Positions 54,974 to 64,000 of a stretch of 64,000 bases of DNA are shown piece after piece. Both the position numbers and the translations under genes were made by a program. The notes below the pieces were generated by a model. That model worked only from the letters and a program-made list of their open reading frames with translations, did no database searches and had not been told where the DNA came from. Numbering within the stretch: position 1 is the first letter of the stretch; each line of letters opens with the position of its first letter. The stretch is from Neobacillus mesonae (GTDB taxonomy: Bacteria > Bacillota > Bacilli > Bacillales > Cytobacillaceae): contig NZ_KV440949.1 of NCBI RefSeq assembly GCF_001636315.1, forward strand, positions 646,203 through 710,202. Reading direction: 5' to 3'.

Positions 54974-57049
54974 TTATTGCATGCCATTGTTTTCAAGTTT
55001 ATATTTTTCAAGCTTGTAATATAAATTCCTGACAGACAGTCCTAAGGTTTTGGCTGTTAAGGTCTTATTCCCATTAAATCGGGATAAGGTTTGCTCAATA
55101 ATACCAGCCTCATATTCTTCTATCATTTCCGATAGAGACCGCCCAACAGCAATGTATTCCGGACTATTTGTTTCGCTATGTTCATTACTCTGTTTATTAT
55201 TTTTCAATTCAGGCAAATGGTGAATATCAATTTGCGTTTCATAATAATTCATAAAGATCATTGCCCTCCCGAGAATATTTTCCAATTCCCTTACGTTTCC
55301 GGGCCAATCATATCTCATCAATTGCAATAACGCCGCTTCAGTAATTCCCTCAACGTTCCTTCCATAATCACGGTTTATTTTTTGAATCAGCCGCTCACAG
55401 AGAGCCGGAATTTCTTCCTTACGGCTTCTGAGAGGCGGAATATGGATTGGCATACGGTTTAGGCGATAATACAAGTCTTCCCTAAACGTGCCTTTAGCAA
55501 TACCTTTTTCCAAATTGACATTCGTTGCGGCAATGATCCTGACATTGATCGTAATCGGTTTTGTACCGCCGACACGAATAATTTCACCCTCCTGCAGAAC
55601 CCGCAGCAGCTTAGCCTGGGTATTTGCTGATAATTCGCCGATTTCATCAAGAAAAATACTTCCATTATTCGCCTCTTCAAACAGCCCTCTTTTTCCGCCC
55701 CTTAAGGCACCGGAAAAAGCACCTTCATCATAACCAAATAATTCACTTTCCAACAGCGATTCCGAAATAGCGGCACAATTCACTCGAATAAATTTACTAT
55801 ACTTACGATCGCTCGCATTATGTATGGCGTGGGCAAACAACTCCTTGCCTGTCCCCGATTCCCCGCGCAAAAGTACCGTTGCCGGTGTTTTCGCTCCTAG
55901 CTTGGCCTGTTCTATCGCCAGTAACATTTCATCGGATTTTCCGATAATATCCTCAAATGTATATTTTGCTTCCAGCTTGCGGATCAGCTGTCTGGCACTT
56001 TCCAACTCCTTACTTAAGGATTTCATTTCCGACACATCATGTACGACGCCAACGCTTCCTTTTAATTTACCATTAACAATGATAGGTGCTACATTCACAA
56101 TGACCTCACGCTTTTTCGGTCCGAGCCGCAGCGGCACACCACGTACTGCCCGTCTTGTTTGCAGTACCTTCATATGCATGCTTTCTCCCTCAGAAATATC
56201 TGCTGTAGCAGGCTTTCCAATCACCTGTTCCTCAGAAAGACCTGTAATGCGGGTATAGGCGGGATTGATGAGAATCCCTTTTCCCTTTTCATCAACAACA
56301 GAAATTGCATCATCACTTGAATGAATAATAGCTTGAAGCATCGTTTGAATTTCCCTTAAATCTGTGATTTCTTCCGCGAGATTCACTACCTCGGTGATAT
56401 CTTTAAAAACGGCAACCGCCCCGATTAGTTTACCGTTCCCTTCAACTATCGGAATACGGGTTGTAATAATTTTCAAACCATTTGCTAAAACCATTTCCTG
56501 ATTTGTCTCAATTTGGCGTGTTTCAAGAATAAGCGGTAAACGGGTTTCCGGGATGACTTCAGTCACATACTTTCCTAACACCCGCCCTTTTTTAACACCT
56601 ATCATTTCTTCTGCCCTGTTGTTAAACAAAATGACATAGCCTTCATGATCGATGACAACCATACCGTCATTTGTGGCATTAAGAATGAGCTCATGAAGAT
56701 AGGTTTCATATTGATGCTTCCTGATTAGCTCTTCTTTTTCTTCCAATAATCGTGCAACGAGAAAGGCTACGCTGCCAGGAATTAAAACTGTTTGTTTATC
56801 TTTTTCATTTCGTAAAAGTTGAAATACCTGTTCATCCCCGGTAACCTCTATAATAATATCGATTTGGTCCGTCAAAAACGGCCTCCAATCAGTACCTGTT
56901 AGAATCCCTTCCTGCCGGGCCAGCATTACTCCCGGTGCGTCGATATTTCGGTCAATGACAGCGGCAACATGGAGTACCTCAGATTCTTTTACAATTTTTA
57001 AGATGGCCGTACCACCCTTGCCGGCACCAACAATCATTACGTTTTGCAT
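54974..57049 (-). CDS. bkdR: Sigma-54 dependent activator BkdR
   Basis: Enhancer-binding activator of the bkd operon, 691 residues. N-terminal Rossmann-like segment ([16 protein letters not shown], 1-90), two PAS domains (about 115-225 and 240-340), AAA+ domain with Walker A GESGTGKE, Walker [10 protein letters not shown] and R-fingers, and a C-terminal Fis-type helix-turn-helix ([24 protein letters not shown]). The sigma-54 contact loop reads GAFSGA and not the usual GAFTGA. It lies upstream of ptb in the same direction. Inducing ligand is likely a branched-chain amino or keto acid. Confidence 0.93.
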   Translation of the reverse strand: MQNVMIVGAGKGGTAILKIVKESEVLHVAAVIDRNIDAPGVMLARQEGILTGTDWRPFLTDQIDIIIEVTGDEQVFQLLRNEKDKQTVLIPGSVAFLVARLLEEKEELIRKHQYETYLHELILNATNDGMVVIDHEGYVILFNNRAEEMIGVKKGRVLGKYVTEVIPETRLPLILETRQIETNQEMVLANGLKIITTRIPIVEGNGKLIGAVAVFKDITEVVNLAEEITDLREIQTMLQAIIHSSDDAISVVDEKGKGILINPAYTRITGLSEEQVIGKPATADISEGESMHMKVLQTRRAVRGVPLRLGPKKREVIVNVAPIIVNGKLKGSVGVVHDVSEMKSLSKELESARQLIRKLEAKYTFEDIIGKSDEMLLAIEQAKLGAKTPATVLLRGESGTGKELFAHAIHNASDRKYSKFIRVNCAAISESLLESELFGYDEGAFSGALRGGKRGLFEEANNGSIFLDEIGELSANTQAKLLRVLQEGEIIRVGGTKPITINVRIIAATNVNLEKGIAKGTFREDLYYRLNRMPIHIPPLRSRKEEIPALCERLIQKINRDYGRNVEGITEAALLQLMRYDWPGNVRELENILGRAMIFMNYYETQIDIHHLPELKNNKQSNEHSETNSPEYIAVGRSLSEMIEEYEAGIIEQTLSRFNGNKTLTAKTLGLSVRNLYYKLEKYKLENNGMQ

Positions 57050-57123
57050 GATTCACCCCTTAGATGATAGAAATTTTTTTCATGCAATATTTTTCATATT
57101 CATTGTAGCGTGAAACTGAATTC

Positions 57124-57151
57124 TTGACAAATTCTATCTATAGACTATTAT
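57124..57151 (+). promoter_or_regulatory. Sigma-A promoter of yqzF
   Basis: TTGACA (57124-57129), 16 nt, TATTAT (57146-57151), about 55 nt before the yqzF start. Confidence 0.6.
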
Positions 57152-57205
57152 TTCCTTGAGAGAGATAATAGGAATGATGTAAATTAAAAATGGAAGGATT
57201 TATTT

Positions 57206-57454
57206 ATGACACGTATAATCGCCCTTATCATACTATTAATCCCCGGTTTTTTAGCTGCGTTTGGGATTAAATTAATGCGTGATATGACTTTTGGAGTACT
57301 TCAGCCGCCATTTTCCCATTTACTGCTGCAATTTCTTGCTGGGTTAGTATTATTCGTACTTGGTCTGGGGTTTGTTGCAGGATTTATTTTCCACCGTGAC
57401 CGTAAACGCAATAAAGTCCAAGCCCGATTTAAACAACAACAACATAAAAAATAA
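57206..57454 (+). CDS. yqzF: DUF2627 membrane protein YqzF
   Basis: Eighty-two residues with two membrane helices (about residues 4-22 and 41-65) and a basic C-terminal tail RDRKRNKVQARFKQQQ. Recognised as YqzF/DUF2627 by sequence and by location between bkdR and yqiK. Function unknown. ATG at 57206 follows GGAAGGA. Confidence 0.85.
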   Translation: MTRIIALIILLIPGFLAAFGIKLMRDMTFGVLQPPFSHLLLQFLAGLVLFVLGLGFVAGFIFHRDRKRNKVQARFKQQQHKK

Positions 57455-57479
57455 AAAAGAGGCCGCTATGGTCTCTTTT
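57455..57479. terminator. Terminator between yqzF and yqiK
   Basis: AAAAGAGGCC (57455-57464) pairs with GGTCTCTTTT (57470-57479), one G-U on the plus strand, between convergent genes. Confidence 0.7.
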
Positions 57480-58194
57480 CATATTGTTTTTTTATTTTTA
57501 ATGCTTTTACGGGGTTATCGGTAATGACCGCCGTGCATTTAAGCCTAAACAACCGCTTTAAATCAACTTCTCGATTCACGGTATAAGGCCGCACCGCTAT
57601 GCCATTATCCAATGTAGTAGAGATGATATGATCCGGAATGGAGGAATGTTTTGGATGAATTCCTTTGGCTCGTATCGATTGCGAATAAATCCATGGCATA
57701 TAGATCGCCTCCAAAAAAAGCGGGGCTGTTTCAATTTCCGGAGCCAATCGATAGCTGTTTACAATACTGTAATGATTGAACGATGAAATAATAATCCGAT
57801 TGGATAATTCATATTTTCTTATTAGATCGATTACCTTTTTCTCCATCCCTTCATAAGGAAACAAACCATTTTTCATTTCAATATTGCAAATTAACTGATT
57901 TGTCTTAAGCCATTCGAAAACTTCAATAAGCGACGGAATAGGCTCTTTTTTTATCCCCTTTTTATTAGCATTCAGCCTACTAATTTCTTTATACGAGAAA
58001 TCTTTCACAAATCCATGTCCATTTGTTGTCCGATCTACCTTTTCATCGTGGATTACGACAATTTCACCGTCTCTTGTTAATTGAACATCAAGCTCTAATC
58101 CATCGGCACCAGCTTTTTCTGCTTCAAGAAAGGCACTCATTGTATTTTCGGCAAATAAAGCGGAGTATCCCCGGTGAGCAAATATCTGTGTCAT
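57466..58194 (-). CDS. yqiK: Glycerophosphodiester phosphodiesterase YqiK
   Basis: Cytosolic TIM-barrel phosphodiesterase that releases glycerol-3-phosphate from glycerophosphodiesters. GDPD signature FAHRGYSALFAENTMSAF, metal and active-site segment DGLELDVQLTRDGEIVVIHDEKVDRTTNG, then IEMKNG. 242 residues, no signal peptide. In B. subtilis yqiK also lies between spo0A and the bkd genes. Confidence 0.93.
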   Translation of the reverse strand: MTQIFAHRGYSALFAENTMSAFLEAEKAGADGLELDVQLTRDGEIVVIHDEKVDRTTNGHGFVKDFSYKEISRLNANKKGIKKEPIPSLIEVFEWLKTNQLICNIEMKNGLFPYEGMEKKVIDLIRKYELSNRIIISSFNHYSIVNSYRLAPEIETAPLFLEAIYMPWIYSQSIRAKGIHPKHSSIPDHIISTTLDNGIAVRPYTVNREVDLKRLFRLKCTAVITDNPVKALKIKKQYEKRP

Positions 58195-58372
58195 TTCTTC
58201 ACTTCCTAACGGTAATTTGGAGTGATTGTCATTTTGAGCCCCATTTTAATAATTAGAACCACCTATAGAACAGATTATGCATATGCCTTATTATATTCTC
58301 ATTTAAATTAACAACTAAGAAAGATATGTAATTTCTGTTTAAGGCACTTTGCTTTCCGCGCTGGCACAAAGA

Positions 58373-58398
58373 TAAAAAAAAGCCTCGTGCCCGAGGCT
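58373..58398 (-). terminator. Terminator of spo0A
   Basis: AGCCTCG (58381-58387) pairs with CGAGGCT (58392-58398), 4-nt loop, followed on the minus strand by eight T residues. Confidence 0.9.
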
Positions 58399-58408
58399 TT
58401 TATTCCTT

Positions 58409-59203
58409 TCAAGAAGCTTTATGTTCCAGGCGCAGTTTATCGGCTACCATGGCAATGAATTCGGAGTTTGTCGGCTTTGCTTTAGACATGCTCACAGTAT
58501 AACCGAATAGAGAGGAGATTGAATCAATGTTTCCGCGGCTCCATGCTACTTCTATAGCGTGGCGGATTGCTCTCTCTACACGGCTTGCTGTAGTGTTATA
58601 CTTTTTGGCAATGTCAGGATACAGCACCTTTGTAATGGACCCTAACAGTTCGATATCATTAAAGACCATAGAAATAGCTTCCCGCAAATATAAGTACCCT
58701 TTTATATGAGCCGGTACCCCAATTTCGTGTATAATACTGGTAATGCTGGCATCTAAATTTTTTGGTTTAGAATCGGCTTGTGAACGATAACTTGGTGATG
58801 GACTTTTTCTTGCTGAAATAGAATGATTATTACCGCTTACCTGGCGGATATGGTTGCCTAAGTTCTCCATATCAAATGGTTTTAATATGAAATATGACGC
58901 ACCTAGTTCAACCGCTTTTTTCGTTACATCTTCCTGCCCGAAAGCCGTTAACATAATAACATTTGGCAGAATTCCCTTTTTCATTTCACGAATACGTTCA
59001 AGAACTGCTAAACCGTCAAGATGCGGCATTATGATATCCAATACTAAAACGTCAGGTTCAGTTGTACTCAGCATATCTAAACATTCCTGTCCGTTATGAG
59101 CTACCCCTGCCACTTCCATATCATCTTGAGAGGATATGTAATCCTCCAGTAATCCAACTAATTCTCTATTGTCATCAACGACACAAACTTTTATTTTCTT
59201 CAA
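58409..59203 (-). CDS. spo0A: Stage 0 sporulation protein A, master response regulator
   Basis: Receiver domain (1-125) with acidic pocket VVDDNRE and phospho-acceptor Asp56 in [12 protein letters not shown], plus Lys near LKPFDMEN. A hinge, then the Spo0A DNA-binding domain with the helix-turn-helix region [22 protein letters not shown] and the sigma-A contact region at the end ([29 protein letters not shown]). TTG at 59203 gives 264 residues and the MKKIKVCV start; a six-residue extension reads through the GGGAGG. Controls entry into sporulation and biofilm formation. Confidence 0.97.
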   Translation of the reverse strand: MKKIKVCVVDDNRELVGLLEDYISSQDDMEVAGVAHNGQECLDMLSTTEPDVLVLDIIMPHLDGLAVLERIREMKKGILPNVIMLTAFGQEDVTKKAVELGASYFILKPFDMENLGNHIRQVSGNNHSISARKSPSPSYRSQADSKPKNLDASITSIIHEIGVPAHIKGYLYLREAISMVFNDIELLGSITKVLYPDIAKKYNTTASRVERAIRHAIEVAWSRGNIDSISSLFGYTVSMSKAKPTNSEFIAMVADKLRLEHKAS

Positions 59204-59284
59204 CTTCAGTTCCTCCCTCAAGTCATATCCAATCTCTATTTTAGTTGCTATCCTTTATCTTCCTTTAATTCTATTCTAAATAAG

Positions 59285-59313
59285 AAATTCGACAATGCAA
59301 CTAAAAATCCTTT
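59285..59313 (-). promoter_or_regulatory. Sigma-H promoter of spo0A
   Basis: Minus strand AAAGGATTT (59305-59313), 11 nt, GTCGAATTT (59285-59293), a complete match to RnAGGAwWW-N11-RnnGAATww, 82 nt upstream of the spo0A start. Corresponds to the B. subtilis Ps promoter. Confidence 0.8.
59288..59294 (-). promoter_or_regulatory. 0A box overlapping the spo0A sigma-H -10
   Basis: TGTCGAA on the minus strand, a perfect core 0A box (preceded by T), overlapping the -10 of the sigma-H promoter, so Spo0A~P can feed back on its own gene. Confidence 0.65.
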
Positions 59314-59376
59314 CATTTTTTTAATATTTCTTAAAATAGTGATAAAATCTTATATTTTCTTCGTTTTTCTTCTTAT

Positions 59377-59383
59377 TTCGACT
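59377..59383 (-). promoter_or_regulatory. Second, weaker 0A box upstream of spo0A
   Basis: AGTCGAA on the minus strand, one base from TGTCGAA, 64 nt upstream of the sigma-H -35. Possible activator site. Confidence 0.4.
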
Positions 59384-59443
59384 TAAATCGCAAATTATCC
59401 AATAATATGCAAGTATTTGTCATAATAACACTTATGTAAAAAG

Positions 59444-59475
59444 AAGCAAAATAGGAAAGAGGGCCTATTTTGCTT
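59444..59475 (-). terminator. Terminator of spoIVB
   Basis: Twelve-nt perfect arms (59444-59455, 59464-59475) with an eight-nt loop and a CTTTTT tail on the minus strand. Confidence 0.8.
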
Positions 59476-59496
59476 TGTTTTTCTTTTGAACATGAA

Positions 59497-60783
59497 TTAG
59501 CTTGCTTTATTCTTTGGCATTTCATATATGTTAATTCCCGCTTCATTCAGCATCCATTCGATGTGAACTCCATACCCGGAAGTGGGGTCATTTACAAATA
59601 CATGGGTAACAGCTCCGATGAGCTTGCCATTTTGAATGATTGGACTGCCGCTCATCCCCTGAACAATTCCACCTGTTTTTTCTAATAGTTTTGGATCTGT
59701 TATTTTGATCACCATGCCTTTTGTAGCCGGAAATTTCTGCGGGATTGTACTGACAATTTCAACGTTAAATTCCTCAACTTTATCATTGTTTACTACTGTC
59801 AAAATCTTTGCTGGCCCTTCCTTCACTTGATGTGATAATGCAATAGGAAGCGGCTTATCCATAATACCATTGGCCAAATCCTTATTTAATTTGCCAAAGA
59901 TACCAAAAGGACTATTTTTATTGATATTTCCAACGATTTCACGATCATTGGAGAAGCGTGCCAATTTTTCACCAGGGTCTCCGCTGCTCCCTTTTTCTAT
60001 CGATGTAACCGTCGATCGGACAATCTGCCCGTCTTCCACAACTATTGGCTGCTTTGTATCCATGTCTGAAATAACGTGGCCGAGTGCACCGTATTTTTTC
60101 GATTGAGGGTGGATAAAAGTCATTGTTCCAATACCTGCAGCGGAATCCCTTATATATAATCCAAGCTTGTAGGTATTTTCACCCTTGTCTTTTAATGGAG
60201 TTAATTTTGTTGTAAATTTGCCTTTTTCACGACTGACAACCAAATTTAAGGCTTCCTTACTTTGTCCGGCTGCCTGAACATAAGGGGCAACGTCCGTCAT
60301 TTTTTCAATTTTGTTTCCATTAATTTCTGTTATAATATCGCCGACTTTAATTCCTGCTATTTCACCTGGGGACTTTTTTCCATTCGTCGTATTGACTAAG
60401 TGGTGACCAACCACTAGGACGCCAACTGTATTTAATTTTACTCCAATAGACTGTCCGCCGGGAATTACTCGAAAATCTTTTAAAACTTTTACATCGACCT
60501 TTTTAATTGGAATTCCTGCATATTCCAGAAGCATTTCATTTTGGCCAGTTTCTATTGCCTTTAATGAAACAGCTGTTTTTTCCTGTTCAAGTGTAATATT
60601 TGTATTAGATTTGAGAGCGGCTGTAACCGGAGCAGCCTTATTGATTGTATAGTCCTGTCCTTCAAACATTGTAACTGTTTTTGGGATGCTTACATATTGA
60701 CGCATAGGTTGAAAAAAAATAATACTGATTAATGAAACAAGGAGAATTCCACCAATAATTTTTCTAATCATCTCTAGCTTCAA
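59497..60783 (-). CDS. spoIVB: SpoIVB sporulation signalling serine peptidase (S55)
   Basis: Forespore-made protease secreted to the space between the membranes, where it cuts SpoIVFA to release pro-sigma-K processing. N-terminal membrane anchor (about residues 8-26), PDZ domain (about 115-195, [23 protein letters not shown]), peptidase domain with the His region [20 protein letters not shown] and the nucleophile motif [12 protein letters not shown] at 60783 after GGAG gives 428 residues. An upstream in-frame start gives an 11-residue longer version without support. Between recN and spo0A as in B. subtilis. Confidence 0.94.
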   Translation of the reverse strand: MKLEMIRKIIGGILLVSLISIIFFQPMRQYVSIPKTVTMFEGQDYTINKAAPVTAALKSNTNITLEQEKTAVSLKAIETGQNEMLLEYAGIPIKKVDVKVLKDFRVIPGGQSIGVKLNTVGVLVVGHHLVNTTNGKKSPGEIAGIKVGDIITEINGNKIEKMTDVAPYVQAAGQSKEALNLVVSREKGKFTTKLTPLKDKGENTYKLGLYIRDSAAGIGTMTFIHPQSKKYGALGHVISDMDTKQPIVVEDGQIVRSTVTSIEKGSSGDPGEKLARFSNDREIVGNINKNSPFGIFGKLNKDLANGIMDKPLPIALSHQVKEGPAKILTVVNNDKVEEFNVEIVSTIPQKFPATKGMVIKITDPKLLEKTGGIVQGMSGSPIIQNGKLIGAVTHVFVNDPTSGYGVHIEWMLNEAGINIYEMPKNKAS

Positions 60784-60879
60784 ATTCTTCACTCTCCTCG
60801 CTTCTTTTTGCGGCACTGAAAATGGCTACATCTATAATTTTGCCTCCTTAACAGTCATTTATAACTTTGTTCTATATAA

Positions 60880-60906
60880 AAAAGCTACCCAACTTGGATA
60901 GCTTTT
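60880..60906 (-). terminator. Terminator of recN
   Basis: Eleven-nt arms (60880-60890, 60896-60906), one G-U, overlapping the recN stop, T tract on the minus strand. Confidence 0.75.
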
Positions 60907-62594
60907 CAATTTTTTTTAGTTTTTACTGCTAATTGCAATAATTCCTCTGCATGCTGCTTGGTTAAATCGGTTATTTCCACTCCGGAAATCATTCGCCCGA
61001 TTTCTTTAATTTTTTCTTGATCGGTTAACGGTGTAACCGCAGTTGAAGTTCGGCCATCTTTGACTGTCTTAGAAATAAACAAATGAGTATCGGCCATTGC
61101 CGCTACTTGAGGCAAATGTGAAATACATAATACTTGTGAATCGAGTGCTACTTTATAAATTTTTTCAGCAATCGCTTGGGCAACCCTGCCGCTTACCCCA
61201 GTATCCACCTCATCAAAAATAATTGAGGTAACTCCTTGATGCTTGGAAAAAATACTTTTTAACGCCAGCATAATCCGCGACAATTCACCGCCGGACGCCA
61301 CTTTCGATAAAGGTTTTAGCGGTTCACCAGGATTGGTGGAAATATAAAACTCCACATGATCCGCCCCATATTTAGAAAAATGGTCATTCTCTGATGTAAT
61401 TTGAATATTAAAAACCGTTTTTTCCATGTACAATTCTTTTAATTCTTTATGTATCAGCCCTGTGAGCTTTTCTGCCCATTTTTGGCGAAGTGCTGTCAAC
61501 TGTTTCGCCTCGAGGGTTAAATCCTTTTTAATGGAAGCTATTTCTTTTTCCAACTCATCGATATGCGTTTCTTTATTTTGAATCGTCTCAATTTCTTCTT
61601 CAATTTTGGCCGCATATTCCAATATTTCCTGAATCGTTTTCCCATATTTCCGTTTTAATTGATTAATTTCATTCAAACGGTCTTCTATTTCATTTAATCT
61701 TTGCGGATCAAATTCCAAAACGTCTAATTCATTTCTTAGTGTCCTTGCCGCATCCTCTAACTGATAAAAGCAATTGGCTACCGCTTCGGAGATTTCCTTA
61801 TATGCCCCGTCTATTGCAGCTGCATCCTCTAAATGCCCCATGACCATCCCGACCCAGTCAAGCCCTTTTTGGTCCCCGTGCAAGGCGTTAAAACTTAATT
61901 GAAGTGCTTCATAAATTTTTTCGAAATTAGACAGTTTCTGCTTTTCTTCATAAAGCTCCTCATCCTCATGCAGCTTTAAATCCGCTTTTTGAATTTCGTC
62001 AAACTGAAATAGAATTAAATCTAGCCTATGAGCCATTTGCTGGTCATTTTCACTTAGAGCCTTAAGCCTATTTTGCGTTTGTTCAAACCGGTGAAAGACT
62101 TGGCGGTATTCTTCCATTGATGCGGCAATCTCTTCAGCACCAAATTGGTCGAGCAATGGAAGATGTCGTGTTTCATCCATTAGTTCCTGGTGTTCATGCT
62201 GGCCGTGAATATCAACAAGGGCCGCACCTATTTCTCGAAGCACCGCTATCGTGACTAATTTCCCATTTATGCGGCATACGCTTTTTCCGGTGCGGGAAAT
62301 ATCACGACGTAATACAACCATACCTTCTTCTATTTCGATACCAAATTCCAATGCTTTCTTATACACGGGATGACCAATCTCATCAATTTGAAATAAACCT
62401 TCTATCTCTGCCTTATCTTTACCATGTCGTACAAACTCAGCCGACCCCCTGCCACCTGTCAATAAATGAATCGCATCGATGATTATGGACTTTCCCGCTC
62501 CGGTTTCTCCAGTCAGAACCGAAAGACCTTTTTCAAAGGAGATTGACAGGTTTTCGATAATGGCAAAGTTTTTGATTGAAAGTTCAGCTAGCAA
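60906..62594 (-). CDS. recN: DNA repair protein RecN
   Basis: SMC-like ATPase that acts early at double-strand breaks. N-terminal Walker A TGETGAGKSIIIDAI, central antiparallel coiled coil (about residues 155-370), C-terminal ABC signature SGGELSRIMLALK and Walker B IIFDEVDTGVSGRVAQ. 562 residues, ATG at 62594 (MLAELSIKNFAI). It lies 16 nt after argR in the same direction, as in B. subtilis; the two are probably co-transcribed. Confidence 0.95.
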   Translation of the reverse strand: MLAELSIKNFAIIENLSISFEKGLSVLTGETGAGKSIIIDAIHLLTGGRGSAEFVRHGKDKAEIEGLFQIDEIGHPVYKKALEFGIEIEEGMVVLRRDISRTGKSVCRINGKLVTIAVLREIGAALVDIHGQHEHQELMDETRHLPLLDQFGAEEIAASMEEYRQVFHRFEQTQNRLKALSENDQQMAHRLDLILFQFDEIQKADLKLHEDEELYEEKQKLSNFEKIYEALQLSFNALHGDQKGLDWVGMVMGHLEDAAAIDGAYKEISEAVANCFYQLEDAARTLRNELDVLEFDPQRLNEIEDRLNEINQLKRKYGKTIQEILEYAAKIEEEIETIQNKETHIDELEKEIASIKKDLTLEAKQLTALRQKWAEKLTGLIHKELKELYMEKTVFNIQITSENDHFSKYGADHVEFYISTNPGEPLKPLSKVASGGELSRIMLALKSIFSKHQGVTSIIFDEVDTGVSGRVAQAIAEKIYKVALDSQVLCISHLPQVAAMADTHLFISKTVKDGRTSTAVTPLTDQEKIKEIGRMISGVEITDLTKQHAEELLQLAVKTKKN

Positions 62595-62610
62595 GAGTTA
62601 TTCCCCCTAT

Positions 62611-63060
62611 TTAAAGCATCTCCAAGAACCTTTTAGTAATGACATCAATATCCTCCGGTGTCCGGCAAATAATAAGAATCGTGTCATCACCACAAATTGT
62701 CCCTAAAATTTCGTCCCAATCCAAATGGTCAATGAGTGCTCCGATTGCCATCGCATTTCCAGGCAGACACTTCATTACTAATAAGTGTCCAGCTGAATCA
62801 AGACGAATAAAGGCATCGATTAATGCCCTTTTTAATTTTTGCAATGGATTAAATCTTTGATCGGCCGGCAAGCTGTATTTATAGCGGCCATCACTTAACG
62901 GAACCTTGACCAGATGAAGCTCTTTAATATCACGGGAAATAGTAGCCTGTGTTATGTTATAGCCGGCTTCCTTTAAAGCATCGACTAACTCATCCTGTGT
63001 CTCAATATCATTACTTGCAATGATTTCCCTAATTTTAATATGACGTTGACCTTTATTCAT
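62611..63060 (-). CDS. argR: Arginine repressor ArgR/AhrC
   Basis: Hexameric, arginine-responsive regulator of arginine synthesis and use. N-terminal winged helix ([45 protein letters not shown]) and C-terminal arginine-binding oligomerisation domain ([14 protein letters not shown]). 149 residues, ATG at 63060 ([10 protein letters not shown]). Lies between yqxC and recN. It may control artPQR, but I found no clear ARG box there. Confidence 0.95.
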   Translation of the reverse strand: MNKGQRHIKIREIIASNDIETQDELVDALKEAGYNITQATISRDIKELHLVKVPLSDGRYKYSLPADQRFNPLQKLKRALIDAFIRLDSAGHLLVMKCLPGNAMAIGALIDHLDWDEILGTICGDDTILIICRTPEDIDVITKRFLEML

Positions 63061-63174
63061 ATTGTCACCCCAATGATTTACCTGAGAACTTTGTAGTATA
63101 GTGTCGCATTTCCTTAAAGCTCATTCTACCAAAATTGAACATTTGTCCCTAATAATTATACACGAAAATACATA

Positions 63175-63202
63175 AAAGGATAAGCAAGAGCTGCCTATCC
63201 TT
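63175..63202 (-). terminator. Hairpin at the yqxC stop
   Basis: AAGGATA/TATCCTT arms (63177-63183, 63196-63202) with an inner partial stem, in minus-strand RNA followed by TTTTATG. Overlaps the yqxC stop. Confidence 0.55.
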
Positions 63203-64000
63203 CTGTCTGTTTCGTATGAAATTCCTTATGTGCCTCATTTACTACTTCCTCAGGAGTAATTGGAAGCTGATTTGCACCGTATTCCTTTTCTCCTTCCCAA
63301 TTAAGATGGAGCAGGAATTCAATATTCCCATCTCCCCCTGTAATAGGTGAATAGGATAAATTCTTGATCATATACCCATGTCCCATTGAGAAATCAATAA
63401 TTTTTTGGATGACCTGAAGATGAACCTTCGCATCGCGGACAATCCCTTTTTTCCCAACCTGCTCACGCCCTGCCTCAAATTGCGGCTTCACCAACGCGAT
63501 AATATCACTGCCGGGAACAAGAAGTGTTTTTAAGACGGGTAAAATTAAAGTTAATGAGATAAAAGAAACATCAATTGTTGCAAAGTTCGGCATTTCTCCT
63601 GCAAGGTCTGCAGGAGTTACATATCGGAAATTAGTTCGTTCCATTACAACAACCCGATCATCCTGCCGAAGCTTCCAGGCAAGCTGATTATAGCCGACAT
63701 CAAGGGCATAAGAGCTTTTTGCACCATTTTGCAGGGCACAGTCGGTAAACCCTCCTGTTGAAGCACCAATGTCTAGAAGGACTTTATCAGCAACTACCAC
63801 ATCAAATACTTTTAATGCCTTCTCCAGCTTTAATCCCCCACGGCTGACGTACGGCATTATTTTTCCTTTGACAACAAGCGGAGTATCTATTTTAATTTTT
63901 TCACCCGGTTTCTCCAGCCGCTCCTCATTAGCGTATACTAGTCCTGCCATAACAGCACGTTTCGCTTTTTCCCGGGTTTCACATAGGCCTCTTTCTACAA
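63195..64000 (-). CDS. yqxC: TlyA-family rRNA methyltransferase YqxC (5' end outside the window)
   Basis: S4 RNA-binding domain followed by an FtsJ/RrmJ-type methyltransferase, the TlyA group that 2'-O-methylates rRNA. Methyltransferase motif I is LLDIGASTGGFTDCALQNGA; VDVGYNQ-like ALDVGYNQLAWK and ALVKPQFEAGREQ follow. The frame stays open past the first ATG (63950) to the window end, reading VERGLCETREKAKRAVMAG, the expected end of the S4 domain. So the start lies beyond 64000. About 268 residues are visible. In the yqxC-argR-recN order as in B. subtilis. Confidence 0.92.
   Translation of the reverse strand, partial: VERGLCETREKAKRAVMAGLVYANEERLEKPGEKIKIDTPLVVKGKIMPYVSRGGLKLEKALKVFDVVVADKVLLDIGASTGGFTDCALQNGAKSSYALDVGYNQLAWKLRQDDRVVVMERTNFRYVTPADLAGEMPNFATIDVSFISLTLILPVLKTLLVPGSDIIALVKPQFEAGREQVGKKGIVRDAKVHLQVIQKIIDFSMGHGYMIKNLSYSPITGGDGNIEFLLHLNWEGEKEYGANQLPITPEEVVNEAHKEFHTKQTEG

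Noticed and set aside
1..64000. CRISPR arrays, tRNA or rRNA genes, intact insertion sequences
   Set aside because: No regularly spaced repeats, no tRNA-like cloverleaf apart from the T-box leader, and no transposase reading frames were seen.

Overview
This window is one contiguous chromosomal segment of a low-to-moderate GC, endospore-forming member of the Bacillaceae. I base this on the gene content (spoIIAA-spoIIAB-sigF, spoVA, spoIIM, spoIVB, spo0A, mciZ, artPQR, the bkd operon, bacilliredoxin BrxB, Prli42) and on gene order, which follows the Bacillus subtilis stretch from lysA through the yqk and yqj genes to spo0A, recN and argR. Many genes start with TTG or GTG behind strong AGGAGG-type ribosome binding sites. 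The gene set goes beyond B. subtilis: complete methylmalonyl-CoA mutase genes (mutA, mutB, meaB), a thiolase and an HMG-CoA lyase are inserted into the shared order. A Neobacillus/Mesobacillus-like soil bacillus would fit, but the species cannot be fixed from this sequence alone. I see no rRNA or tRNA genes, CRISPR arrays, prophage or intact insertion sequences.

Layout. 1-7000, minus strand: 5' part of lysA, a shortened spoVA operon (AA, AB, AEA, AF only), the spoIIA operon with a very good sigma-H promoter, and dacF. 7000-14200, minus: nucleoside catabolism (deoB-pdp, with a perfect cre site), xerD, yqzK, fur, spoIIM, an EndoQ-like PHP nuclease and nudF. 14200-20300, mixed strands: mciZ, yqkF, yqkE, thiolase, HMG-CoA lyase, a 46-residue unknown protein, yqkD, the HesB/IscA-like yqkB, a CDGSH iron-sulfur protein and a YolD-like protein. 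20300-32700: two Y-family DNA polymerases (yqjW with two LexA-type boxes, and polY1), a nitronate-monooxygenase-like flavoprotein, yqzH, yqjQ-yqjP, a proline T-box ahead of proI, a glycosyltransferase, namA, rnz and zwf. 32700-41200, minus: yqjE, yqjD, methylmalonyl-CoA epimerase, Prli42 (plus strand), an L,D-transpeptidase, artPQR, brxB and a large uncharacterised lipoprotein. 41300-57100, minus: meaB-mutB-mutA, then the sigma-54 dependent branched-chain keto acid operon ptb-bcd-buk-lpdV-bkdAA-bkdAB-bkdB behind its activator bkdR. 57200-64000: yqzF, yqiK, spo0A, spoIVB, recN, argR and the 3' part of yqxC.

How it fits together. The metabolic genes describe branched-chain amino acid use. Bcd and the Bkd complex make branched acyl-CoAs, and Ptb and Buk recover ATP. 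Propionyl-CoA from valine and isoleucine can pass through a YqjD-type carboxylase, the epimerase and MutAB to succinyl-CoA. The thiolase and HMG-CoA lyase suit the end of leucine degradation. The sporulation genes span the whole cascade: Spo0A, sigma-F and its regulators, the SpoIVB checkpoint protease, SpoIIM engulfment and SpoVA dipicolinate transport.

The most interesting signal is in yqkB. Its reading frame is intact and clearly HesB/IscA-like, but codon 35 is an in-frame TGA directly after Gly-Cys-Gly, where I expect a cysteine. Downstream, with 26 nt between the TGA and its loop, is a compact hairpin with a bulged U and a GUU loop, the hallmarks of a bacterial SECIS element. This may be a selenocysteine-containing HesB-like protein. 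A point nonsense mutation or base-calling error is the main competing explanation.
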